From: an uncultured Rhizobiaceae bacterium
Lineage (GTDB): Bacteria; Pseudomonadota; Alphaproteobacteria; Rhizobiales; Rhizobiaceae
Length of the DNA: 64,000 nt
Reading direction: 5' to 3'
Assembly: GCA_947259295.1 (NCBI GenBank)
Contig: CAMYMG010000099.1
Coordinates: 36,991 to 100,990, forward strand
Each line of letters begins with the position of its first letter. The first letter of the stretch is position 1. The notes under the pieces were generated by a model. That model made no database searches and was not told where the DNA came from. It saw only the letters and a list, made by a program, of their open reading frames with translations. A program made the position numbers and the translations under genes. Shown here piece after piece: positions 29,495-37,636 of this stretch.

Positions 29495-30129
29495 GTTCGA
29501 GTCTCCTTCCCGGGGCAGTTGAAGAGCAGGCGGATGTATCGGTCGAGGTGATCGAGGCTCTCGCGCGCAAGCTCGGCATTGTTGCCGGCCTTGGCCAGCA
29601 CGAACGCGCCTTGCAGAACGCACTGCGTGTGACGCGCCAGGCTTGCGGCCGTCCATCGCGCATCGGTCCCTCGATCCCGCATCGCCGCCTCGATATCGGC
29701 TTCGAGCGTTGCGGCATGGCCAAAGACGCTGGCAGCGCAGGCATCGCGAATGGCGGGCGCGGTCGCATAGACCTCTTCAGCCATGGTGCCGACCAGGCAG
29801 GTGAAGTCCGGAATTGCGCCGGCGATGATGGAACGGCGGAAGGCGACATAGGCAAGGACGCGGCCGAGCGGATCTGTCGGCGCATGGTAGGGCGCTGCGG
29901 CGAAGAAGGCGCTCGTCGTCTCGGCCCAGAACTCGGCGGCAGCGACGCCCAGTGCTTCCTTGCTCTTGAAGTGATGAAAGAACGCGCCCTTGGTCACCTC
30001 GGCGGCCTGGCAAAGCTCGTCGACCGACGTCGCGGCATAGCCCTTGGTCCGGATGATGTCGCGGGCGGCTTCGAGGAGCCTGGTCCGCGCGTCGCCGCGC
30101 TCGGGAGAATGTTTGCTCGGTCTCGGCAT
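29491..30129 (-). CDS. TetR-family transcriptional regulator
   Basis: A 212-residue repressor. The N-terminal helix-turn-helix is clear: RTRLLEAARDIIRTKGYAATSVDELCQAAEVTKGAFFHHFKSKEAL. The ligand domain has a single conserved Cys in PDFTCLVGTMAEEVYA. Its stop overlaps the GFA gene. A perfect 7-bp dyad lies 12 bases upstream of the ATG, where autoregulation would occur. This operon sits inside an exopolysaccharide locus. Confidence 0.92.
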   Translation of the reverse strand: MPRPSKHSPERGDARTRLLEAARDIIRTKGYAATSVDELCQAAEVTKGAFFHHFKSKEALGVAAAEFWAETTSAFFAAAPYHAPTDPLGRVLAYVAFRRSIIAGAIPDFTCLVGTMAEEVYATAPAIRDACAASVFGHAATLEADIEAAMRDRGTDARWTAASLARHTQCVLQGAFVLAKAGNNAELARESLDHLDRYIRLLFNCPGKETRT

Positions 30130-30140
30130 AGGATAGTGCG

Positions 30141-30156
30141 TACCAACCAGTTGGTA
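30141..30156. promoter_or_regulatory. TetR operator candidate
   Basis: TACCAAC-CA-GTTGGTA, two perfect 7-bp arms with a 2-base centre, placed 12 bases before the TetR start. Dyads of this ACCAACYRGTTGGT type are known targets of many TetR proteins, so autorepression of the three-gene operon is likely. Confidence 0.75.
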
Positions 30157-30255
30157 TTTATGTCAAGTGTGGCGGACGAGCAGCCTGACCCTGATTTATG
30201 CCCGGGGTACCGGAGAAGGTGTGTCGGAAGACTGGCCGGTGGCGGCGCGGGGGGG

Positions 30256-31503
30256 CTAGCCCAGGGCGGAGAAGTAGGCGCGTTCGATTTCCTTCGCCAT
30301 CACGTCGGCTCCGAAGCGCGCCCTGAGGTCCTCCTCCTGCGGCATCAGCGCCGCGAAGGCGTCCGGATCGGCGACGGCTTCGGCCATCTTGGCTGCGAGG
30401 GCACCGACCTCGGGGTGAACAAGCGCGGGCGAACTGGCGCCAAAGATCTCCGGGATGCCACCGACGGCGGTGGCGATCATCGACTTTCCGGCCGCCAGCG
30501 CCTCGAGCACGATGTAGGGCATCGCCTCGGCGCGCGAAGGCACGACGATGATGCCGGCGAGTGCGAATGCCTGCCGTGCCGGCATCGGACTCAGGAAAGC
30601 CACCCGGTCTTCGAGGCCGAGCCTCGCGGCTTGCGCCTTGTAGCGCGGCAGGTCGTCGCCGCCGCCGACCATGACCGCGCGGATGTCGCGGCCGAGCCGT
30701 ATCTCGGCCTGAGCTAATGCGTCGATGAAGAGGTCGGGACCCTTCAGGTCGCGCATCATGCCTATGTAGAGAAAGTCCGCAGCGTCGGGGGAGAGGGCGA
30801 CAGGCTCGAACTCGCTGTCGCGCAGTCCGTTGTAGACCAGGCTGCTCGGCGGGTAGGGTTCGCCAACCTTGTGGCGAAAGGCTTGGCGCTCGAATTCCGA
30901 GACGAATAGCAGATGGTCGGTAAACCGCTCCATCATCCGCTCGAGGCCGAAGAACACCCGTCCCGTGGCCGAGGTCTCGTCGTAGTGCAGGCTTCCGCCA
31001 TGCGCGGTATAGAGGCGGGCAACGCGATACCTGTAAACCCGCAACAGTGAGCCGAACACGCGGGCATAGACGCCACCCTTGGCGCCATGTCCATGCAGGA
31101 TGTCCGGCTGCAATTCCTTGATGATCTTGTAGCCGCGCCACGCCGAGGCGAGATCGCCCGGGCCGATATGGCGCTGCATGGGCGTGCGCGACACGCCGAG
31201 TGAAAGGCTTGGCTTCAACGCGTCGAACAGGCGCTCCTCGAGGTCGCCCCCGGTCGTCGAATCGCAGACGATACCGACCTGGTGGCCGGCCGCAACCTGG
31301 GCTTCGGCCAGGTCGCGGACATGCCGGAAGATGCCGCCGACCGGCGAGCGGAAGCAGTGGACGATGCGCAGGCTGGCCGGTGCTGCTGTGACGGCGGCAT
31401 CCCTTGACCTGGTTGCCGCGGCAGCGCGCACGGGGAGGGCGCCGGCAACGGGCGAGCCTGGCATCGTCGTCGCCGAAAATGGGTCAGCGCGCTTTGCTCT
31501 CAT
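30256..31503 (-). CDS. Glycosyltransferase family 4
   Basis: A 415-residue cytosolic sugar transferase with two Rossmann-like domains. The N-terminal part has RSPVGGIFRHVRDLAEAQVAAGHQVGIV, typical of the acceptor domain. The nucleotide-sugar domain shows FLYIGMMRDLKGPDLFIDAL and the E-x7-E motif in PSRAEAMPYIVLEALAAG. The first 40 residues are a poorly conserved extension, so the true start may be later. It follows the wza-like gene by three bases and is probably co-transcribed with it. Confidence 0.88.
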   Translation of the reverse strand: MRAKRADPFSATTMPGSPVAGALPVRAAAATRSRDAAVTAAPASLRIVHCFRSPVGGIFRHVRDLAEAQVAAGHQVGIVCDSTTGGDLEERLFDALKPSLSLGVSRTPMQRHIGPGDLASAWRGYKIIKELQPDILHGHGAKGGVYARVFGSLLRVYRYRVARLYTAHGGSLHYDETSATGRVFFGLERMMERFTDHLLFVSEFERQAFRHKVGEPYPPSSLVYNGLRDSEFEPVALSPDAADFLYIGMMRDLKGPDLFIDALAQAEIRLGRDIRAVMVGGGDDLPRYKAQAARLGLEDRVAFLSPMPARQAFALAGIIVVPSRAEAMPYIVLEALAAGKSMIATAVGGIPEIFGASSPALVHPEVGALAAKMAEAVADPDAFAALMPQEEDLRARFGADVMAKEIERAYFSALG

Positions 31504-31506
31504 TGC

Positions 31507-32070
31507 CTAGAAGAGGCGTTCGCGGACATAGAGCGTGTCGCCGGGCAGCAACGGATCGGAAATGCGCACGCGGCCCGTCATCACCTCGCCGTTGATGTCG
31601 CGGGTAATGTCGACGCTGCCCTGATTGGCGCGTGGCGAGAAGCCGCCGGCGATGGCGATTGCCTTCTGGACGGTCAGGCCGGGCACATAGGAGTACTGGC
31701 CGGCTGCGCCGACCTCGCCCATGACGAAGATCGGCCGGTAGCGGTCGATCTCGACGGAAACGTCGGGATTGCGCAGATAGCCTTCGCGAAGCTTGGCGGC
31801 GAGTGTCGCCTCGACCTGTTTGGCTGTGTGGCCGCGCGCCGGGACGGAGCCGACCAACGGAAACGAGAAGTAGCCGGACTGGTCGACGGCGTAGGTATTG
31901 GTCAGGCCGTCCTGTTCGAACACGGTGACGCGAATGCGGTCGCCGGCACCCAGCACGTAGGGTTGGTCGAGTGCCTCATGGAAGGCGGCGGGCGCCGGAC
32001 GGTAGCTCGCGCAGCCGGCAAGTATGGCGGCTGCAAAGAACGTCTGCACGGTGAACGAAAGCCATTTCAT
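31507..32070 (-). CDS. Polysaccharide export lipoprotein (Wza/ExoF type)
   Basis: A 187-residue outer-membrane export protein. The ATG at 32070 gives a lipoprotein signal MKWLSFTVQTFFAAAILAGC with the lipidated Cys at the end of the lipobox. The Poly_export domain follows (DQPYVLGAGDRIRVTVFEQDGLTNTY) and a SLBB segment (IFVMGEVGAAGQYSYVPG). It is about half the length of Wza, as in other rhizobial export proteins. It diverges from the co-polymerase gene and leads a minus-strand operon with the GT4 gene. Confidence 0.92.
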   Translation of the reverse strand: MKWLSFTVQTFFAAAILAGCASYRPAPAAFHEALDQPYVLGAGDRIRVTVFEQDGLTNTYAVDQSGYFSFPLVGSVPARGHTAKQVEATLAAKLREGYLRNPDVSVEIDRYRPIFVMGEVGAAGQYSYVPGLTVQKAIAIAGGFSPRANQGSVDITRDINGEVMTGRVRISDPLLPGDTLYVRERLF

Positions 32071-32214
32071 GGGTGAACGCGAACCTTCGACTGGCTGCCA
32101 CACTCGCGGCGGCAGACGGGAAACCCTCGGCAGCCGTTATCGTCCTGTTAGGGTTAATGGCCGGTAAAGGGGCGGCCGATTTGAGCCTGTCCCGGCCGCC
32201 CAAACGCGCGATAA

Positions 32215-32245
32215 GTCCTTTGTTAACCTTCTGTAAACAAAGGAC
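32215..32245. promoter_or_regulatory. Perfect 10-bp inverted repeat in the wza/wzc divergent region
   Basis: GTCCTTTGTT at 32215-32224 and AACAAAGGAC at 32236-32245, with an 11-base spacer. It lies roughly in the middle of the 255-base divergent region. It has no T tract and could be an operator for both exopolysaccharide units. Confidence 0.5.
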
Positions 32246-32325
32246 AATGAAAGGTTTCCGGCGTCTTAACCGCTGGGTTACCATAGTTGTTTACGGTGCG
32301 TTCCAAACGTTCGGAGTGGAATTGC

Positions 32326-34896
32326 ATGGCAGGCGTTCAGTCAACGGCAAGCGATGTCGACGTCGATCTCGGTCGCTTGTTCGCGGGCCTGGCGGCGCGC
32401 TGGAAGCGCGTGCTGGGCGTGGCGCTTGTTGCGACCGCCGCTGCACTCGCCTTCGCACTGCTCGCGACGCCGCACTATCGGGCTGAGACCCGCATACTCA
32501 TAGAGACGCGCGAGTCGGTCTTTACCCGACCTGACGCCGGTGGCGAAAGCGAGCGTCCGATCCTCGACGAGGAGGGCATCGCCAGCCAGGTCGAGGTGAT
32601 CTCCTCGACCGACATCCTGCGCCAGGTGGCGCTAAAGCTCGATCTTGCCAGCCTGCCGGAGTTCGACGATGCGGCCGACATGTCGACCCTGTCGCGGCTG
32701 TTGATCATCGCCGGCCTGAAATCCGATCCCGGCGAGGTTCCGCCGGAAGAACGCGTACTCAAGCGCTTTCGCGAAAAGCTGAGCGTGTATCGGGTTGAGA
32801 AGTCCCGCGTCATCGTCATCGAGATGTCGTCGGAAGACCCGAAGCTCGCCGCCGAGATCCCGAATGCCGTGGCCGCCGCCTATCTGGCGGTCCAGGGCGC
32901 TGCCAAGCAGCAGTCGAACGCCGAAGCGACGGGCTGGCTGGAGCCGGAAATCGCCAACCTTTCGGAGCGGGTGAAGGAAGCCGAGCAGAAGGTCGCGAAC
33001 TATCGCGCCCAGTCCGACCTATTGATGGGTCAGAACAATTCCGTCCTCGCAACGCAGCAACTGTCAGAACTGTCCACCGAGCTGTCGCGGGTTCGCGCCA
33101 ACCGGGGAGCCGCCGAGGCCAACGCCGAAAGCGTGCGCGCCGTGCTCAACAGCGGCGGCTCGCTCGACGCGCTGCCCGACGTCATGTCATCGCAACTGAT
33201 CCAGCGCCTGCGCGAGCGCCAGGTGCAGCTCAAGGCCGACATCGCCGACATGTCGACGACGCTGCTCGACAACCATCCGCGCATCAAGGCGCTGCGCTCT
33301 CAACTGGCCGATCTCGACAGGCAAATCCGCACCGAGGCCGAGAACGTGCTGAAGGCACTAGGGGCCGAGGCAAGGACCGCGCAACTGCGCGAGCAGCAGC
33401 TCGTTGCCGATCTCAACGCGCTGAAGGCAGAATCGGCCCGTGCCGGCGAGGAAGAGGTCGAGCTGCGGGCCCTGGAGCGCGAGGCCAATGCCCAGCGCCA
33501 GCTACTCGAGTCCTACATGGCGCGCTTCCGTGAGGCCTCTTCGCGCGGCGACGGCAATTACCAGCCCGCCGACGCACGCGTGTTCTCGCCGGCGGTTGCG
33601 CCTTCCGAGCCCTATTTCCCGAAAGTACTGCCGATTGCCGGCGCGACTTTCGTCGCTTCGCTTCTGGTCATGACCATCCTCACGCTGATGCAGGAGCTGT
33701 TTTCGGGCCGCGCCATGCGTCCGGCAGCCCGTCCGGCGGCGCCTGCCGAGGTCGAGCAGGTCGTCATGCCCGCCGATCCGGAGACAGGGAGAGACGCGAT
33801 TGTCGAGCCGGCACCGGAGGTCGAGGATGTCGCGACCCCAGTTGCCCCGGTCGAGCCGCAGGTCAGGACGGGAGCGCCCGAGCTTGCCGATCCGATGCCT
33901 ATCGACGTCAAGGACGACGAGGAAGCCGAAACGCCGGAACCGGTCTCAGTCCGGCCGGTATCCGAAGCTACCGAGCCCGACTTCGTCCATGAAGACGGGT
34001 CGGTCCCTGAACCGGCCGCCGAGGACGAAGCGGCAGTGGAACTGGAACCCGCCGAGGACCCGGAGCCACCAATACCCGTTCGCCGCGAACCCTTGCCGGC
34101 CATGCGGCTCAGCGGCGAGACCTTCCGTGAAGCCTGGGACAAGCACAAGCGCCTGCAGTCGGAACTCACCTGGCTGGAAAACCCCGCCGATAACCCGGCA
34201 AACCAGGACGACGATGAGGAAATGATCATGCGCAATCCATTCCGCAGAAAGCCGGCTCCGGCTCCCGAACCAGAGCCCGTAACGCCGACCGGTTCCCAGT
34301 TCGGGGAAGTGGGTATCGAGCGGGCTGCCGAGACGCTGATCGCCGGCGGCGCCACGAGGGCGATCTTCGTTTCGCCGGAGGGCGACGAGGCTGCTGCCTC
34401 GGCGGTGCTCGTCGCGCGCGAGGTCTCCGACGCCGGCCTGCGCGTGCTTCTCCTCGACCTGACCTCTTCCGGCGCTGCCTCGCGGCCGATGCTCGACAGC
34501 GCTGCGCTGCCAGGCATCACCAACCTGTTGACCTCGGAGGCACAGTTCACCGACGCCATCCACACCGACAACTATTCGCACTGCCACGTCATGCCGGTTG
34601 GCACCGCGGATCCGGTGCGCGCCATGCGGGCGGCCGACCGCCTGCCGATCATCATGCAATCGCTGACCAGCGCCTATGATGTCGTCGTCGTCGAATGCGG
34701 ACCTGCCGACGCTGAGGGCATCCGCCGGCTGGTCGCCGATGGCACCGAGATCATGGTGAGCGTGATCGAGCCCGACGACGCGATCGCGGCGGTGGCCGAG
34801 GAGCTCAAGGCCAACGGATATGGCCATGTGACGCTGGTTACTCCGGCGGATTACCAGGCCCCGAACTCGCCGGTACCCGGCAGGTCGGCGGCCTGA
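32326..34896 (+). CDS. Wzc/ExoP-like polysaccharide co-polymerase with degenerate kinase-like domain
   Basis: An 856-residue inner-membrane protein. The ATG at 32326 has GGAG nine bases upstream. The Wzz domain is bounded by helices at about 30-48 and 434-455, with a long coiled-coil periplasmic stretch (LSERVKEAEQKVANYRAQ) and the PSEPYFPKVLP motif before the second helix. An acidic, proline-rich linker spans about 470-640. The C-terminal domain has the BY-kinase outline (RVLLLDL, YDVVVVECG) but the Walker A site near residue 682 reads SPEGDEAAASAV, with no GKS/T, and no tyrosine cluster ends the protein. It probably controls chain length without kinase activity. Confidence 0.88.
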   Translation: MAGVQSTASDVDVDLGRLFAGLAARWKRVLGVALVATAAALAFALLATPHYRAETRILIETRESVFTRPDAGGESERPILDEEGIASQVEVISSTDILRQVALKLDLASLPEFDDAADMSTLSRLLIIAGLKSDPGEVPPEERVLKRFREKLSVYRVEKSRVIVIEMSSEDPKLAAEIPNAVAAAYLAVQGAAKQQSNAEATGWLEPEIANLSERVKEAEQKVANYRAQSDLLMGQNNSVLATQQLSELSTELSRVRANRGAAEANAESVRAVLNSGGSLDALPDVMSSQLIQRLRERQVQLKADIADMSTTLLDNHPRIKALRSQLADLDRQIRTEAENVLKALGAEARTAQLREQQLVADLNALKAESARAGEEEVELRALEREANAQRQLLESYMARFREASSRGDGNYQPADARVFSPAVAPSEPYFPKVLPIAGATFVASLLVMTILTLMQELFSGRAMRPAARPAAPAEVEQVVMPADPETGRDAIVEPAPEVEDVATPVAPVEPQVRTGAPELADPMPIDVKDDEEAETPEPVSVRPVSEATEPDFVHEDGSVPEPAAEDEAAVELEPAEDPEPPIPVRREPLPAMRLSGETFREAWDKHKRLQSELTWLENPADNPANQDDDEEMIMRNPFRRKPAPAPEPEPVTPTGSQFGEVGIERAAETLIAGGATRAIFVSPEGDEAAASAVLVAREVSDAGLRVLLLDLTSSGAASRPMLDSAALPGITNLLTSEAQFTDAIHTDNYSHCHVMPVGTADPVRAMRAADRLPIIMQSLTSAYDVVVVECGPADAEGIRRLVADGTEIMVSVIEPDDAIAAVAEELKANGYGHVTLVTPADYQAPNSPVPGRSAA

Positions 34897-34923
34897 ACTG
34901 GCCTCGACACCTGCCCGCCGTGG

Positions 34924-36126
34924 CTAATCCTCTGTCGGTAGCGTAACGCCCGCCGTGCGCTTGCGCAGCAGCTTGGTCAGCTTCCATACGGTCGGACTGT
35001 TCTTGACGAAGGCCTTGAGCCTTGCCGTCAGCCGCATCTGCCATGCCAGCGCGCGGCCCTTGGCCGTCAGCGGGATGGTCACGTCGAAATGCTGCGTTTC
35101 GAGGTTGCACCAGAGCCGCTTGTACGGCTCGTCGCCGACGCTGAAATCGTAGACCTCCAGCCCGCGCCTGCAGGCTTCCTCGATATTGTCAAAGAACAGG
35201 AAGTCCCCGGGACTCGCATGAGCGAGCTCGTCGTCGGCGATCGCGCCGAATTCGCACACCAGGCGGTTGCGCATGAGGCTCGATCCGGTCACCGCCCGCA
35301 GCTTGCCGCCAACCTCCAGCGCGTGCAGGACGAAGGGGGGCGGGGTCTCCGCAAGCGCGTCGGCGAACAGCCTGTGAAAGAACGCCTTGACCTCCGGATC
35401 GGCAAACACGTTGCTGACCCCCATCAGGCCGAAGCGCCACTCCTTCATCGCGAAGAAGGCTTCAAGCATAGTAGCTACTTCCGCCGGCGTCTTCGCCTCG
35501 ATGCGGCGAAAGCCGCCCGCCATCTCGAACTTGCGGGTCTGCGAGCGGTGCTTCTTGCGCTTGCGCTTGCCGCTGACGCGCGCCAGCAACTGGTCGAAGC
35601 CGCCTTCGAGATCGACCGCGAGCGCGATGTTGGGGCTCGGAAAATGCGGCAGTGTCGCAAGCGGATTGGCAACGCCATCAAATTCCGGCAGCAGGCGTTC
35701 GAGCGCAATGACATCGATGTCCGGGCGCGCGCTGCGGACCGCCGCGGCGATCGGTGCGAAGTCGAAGCCGCCAGAGGCCAGAAACTCCGGATCGGCGGCA
35801 GGGAAATTGCCATTGGCGTGTCGGCCGCTCATCAGCCGCGCCACGCGGAACGGTCCCGATTTCTCGACATCGAGGGCCAGCGCATAGACCGGCCGTCCGC
35901 CGGCCTTCAGCGTGACGATGATGCCGTCGGTGCCGGTCTCGGCAACCCAGGCTGCAATCCAGGCGGGGCTCTGAGGCGGCGCGGGACGCGCCGTACGGCA
36001 CAGTTCGGCATAGGTCGACAGATCGTCGGCCGTCGATACCGACGCGCGCATGTTTCCGCTGGCTGCAGCCGCAGCCCCGGCGGCTTTCGCATGCCGATTG
36101 CGAAATGTCATGGTCGCGTCAACCAT
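34924..36126 (-). CDS. CelD/BcsL-type GNAT acyltransferase
   Basis: A 400-residue protein with the GNAT-like acyltransferase fold found in polysaccharide-modification genes. The central region KRKRKKHRSQTRKFEM and the segment FFAMKEWRFGLMGV are family-typical, as is SPGDFLFFDNIEEACRRGLEVYDFSVGDEPYKRLWC, where the last part resembles the FDFxxGdexYK pattern. Probably it acylates the exopolysaccharide or a precursor; the donor is unknown. The start could also be the ATG at 36111. It is convergent with the co-polymerase and divergent from the deacetylase gene. Confidence 0.82.
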   Translation of the reverse strand: MVDATMTFRNRHAKAAGAAAAASGNMRASVSTADDLSTYAELCRTARPAPPQSPAWIAAWVAETGTDGIIVTLKAGGRPVYALALDVEKSGPFRVARLMSGRHANGNFPAADPEFLASGGFDFAPIAAAVRSARPDIDVIALERLLPEFDGVANPLATLPHFPSPNIALAVDLEGGFDQLLARVSGKRKRKKHRSQTRKFEMAGGFRRIEAKTPAEVATMLEAFFAMKEWRFGLMGVSNVFADPEVKAFFHRLFADALAETPPPFVLHALEVGGKLRAVTGSSLMRNRLVCEFGAIADDELAHASPGDFLFFDNIEEACRRGLEVYDFSVGDEPYKRLWCNLETQHFDVTIPLTAKGRALAWQMRLTARLKAFVKNSPTVWKLTKLLRKRTAGVTLPTED

Positions 36127-36205
36127 CCTTCAATCCTTGGGGCGTAAGCAGTGCTGTGGCATCGCGTCGGCGCGTTTCCATACGCTAGGCGCAAAAGGTG
36201 AATGA

Positions 36206-37261
36206 ATGTTCGACGGGGGCGAAGCGATCCGGAAACTGGCCTTGAACGTCGCCAGGTATTCCGGGCTGGCGCCTCTGGCCCGGCCTTTCGTCAGCGGCAT
36301 CGGTGCGATCCTGATGTTGCATCGCGTGACGGCCACGCCGGAAAAGCCGCTTGGCGTCAACCGTCATCTCAACATCGCGCCGTCCTTCCTCGATGCAGTG
36401 ATCGCCGACATGAAGGCCGGCGGCTACGCCTTCGTGTCTCTCGACGAGGCGATCGAGCGGATCAGGGCAGGCGGAGCAGGGGGCCGGTTTGCCACCATCA
36501 CCGCCGACGATGCCTATCGCGACAATTTGCATGAGGCCTTGCCCGTGCTTGAGAAGCATGCGGCACCGCTGACAGTCTATGTTGCACCGGCCATGATCGA
36601 CGGCGAGGCCGACCTTTGGTGGGACGTGATCGACGACATCGTCAGCGCCACCGACCGTCTCAATCTGGAGCTGCCGGGCGGCGCGGTCGTCATGAACTGC
36701 TCGACGCCCCGCCAGAAATACGAGGCCCACCGGCGGCTGCACGACTACCTGACGCTGGATGTTGCCGAGGAGGATCAGCGGGCAGTACTGCGCAAACTGG
36801 CCGATGCTAGCGGGGTCGATCCGGCTGCGCCGGCGCGCACCTTGATGAACTGGGACGAGATCGCCCGCATGGCCGCGCATCCCCTGGTGACGATCGGCGC
36901 CCACACGGTCAACCACTACAATCTGAAGCGGCTGCCGGAAGCGGCGGCGCGCCAGGAAATGACGGGCGTGGTCGAGGTGCTGCGGGATCGGCTTGGCGAA
37001 GCGCCCAGGCATCTGGCCTATCCCTACGGCTATGCCAGCGCGGTCGGCTGCCGTGAGGTAGGCCTGGCCAGGGAAGCGGGCTACGTCTCAGCCGTCACCA
37101 CGCGGCATGGCGTGTTGCGGGCCGAGCATCGCAATCATCTTCACGCCCTGCCGCGCATTTCCGTCAACGGCCGTTACCAGAGTGTCGCCCATATCCGCAC
37201 CATGCTGTCCGGGATCACCACGCCGCTGGCAAACCGCGGCCGCATGCTGGTGACCGTCTAG
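36206..37261 (+). CDS. Polysaccharide deacetylase family (NodB-like) protein
   Basis: A 351-residue carbohydrate esterase family 4-type protein. The first catalytic motif is TADDAYRDN (around residue 98), with the catalytic and metal Asp pair but Ala in place of the usual Gly; the metal histidines are in IGAHTVNHYNL; the third motif is LAYPYGYAS. Homologues in exopolysaccharide loci trim acetyl groups from sugars. No signal peptide is seen; the N-terminus may be membrane-associated. Its stop shares CTAG with the convergent DUF2842 gene. Confidence 0.85.
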   Translation: MFDGGEAIRKLALNVARYSGLAPLARPFVSGIGAILMLHRVTATPEKPLGVNRHLNIAPSFLDAVIADMKAGGYAFVSLDEAIERIRAGGAGGRFATITADDAYRDNLHEALPVLEKHAAPLTVYVAPAMIDGEADLWWDVIDDIVSATDRLNLELPGGAVVMNCSTPRQKYEAHRRLHDYLTLDVAEEDQRAVLRKLADASGVDPAAPARTLMNWDEIARMAAHPLVTIGAHTVNHYNLKRLPEAAARQEMTGVVEVLRDRLGEAPRHLAYPYGYASAVGCREVGLAREAGYVSAVTTRHGVLRAEHRNHLHALPRISVNGRYQSVAHIRTMLSGITTPLANRGRMLVTV

Positions 37262-37485
37262 GGCGTTTTCTGCTTCTTCGGGCGGGGTGGCAGGATCAGC
37301 CACTTGATGATGCCCATGGCCGGCAGCACCCAGAGAATGCCTGTGAAGAAGAAAAAGGCCAGGTGCGCGACCGGACCCGACTCCGAGAGCCGTGCGACGG
37401 CGACGGTCGTGGCGACCAGCGCGTAGATGATGACCAGCACGATCAGCAGGATGGTGCCGATCAGCTTTTTCAGGCGAATGGGCAT
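37258..37485 (-). CDS. DUF2842 small membrane protein
   Basis: A 75-residue protein with two helices: IGTILLIVLVIIYALVATTV and AHLAFFFFTGILWVLPAMGII, ending in a basic tail LPPRPKKQK. This is the DUF2842 pattern of Alphaproteobacteria. The ATG at 37485 was chosen because the preceding codons are not hydrophobic or conserved. Function unknown. Its TAG overlaps the TAG of the convergent deacetylase gene. Confidence 0.82.
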   Translation of the reverse strand: MPIRLKKLIGTILLIVLVIIYALVATTVAVARLSESGPVAHLAFFFFTGILWVLPAMGIIKWLILPPRPKKQKTP

Positions 37486-37636
37486 GGCTCGGTCCTTTTC
37501 ATGCCCCCGCTTAGAGGCTCGGCCGCGGCAGTGCAATCGCGGCTGTCCCTGACGGCATGTGGCGCGACATCGCAGCCCTTATCCGGCTCTTGAATCGCGG
37601 CGCGCGATGGTTCACCAATCTCGCCATTGGAGCGCC

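Noticed and set aside
25680..37261. Exopolysaccharide locus as a genomic island inserted at tRNA-Pro.
   Set aside because: The locus borders the tRNA, but I found no integrase, no direct repeat of the tRNA end and no base-composition break.
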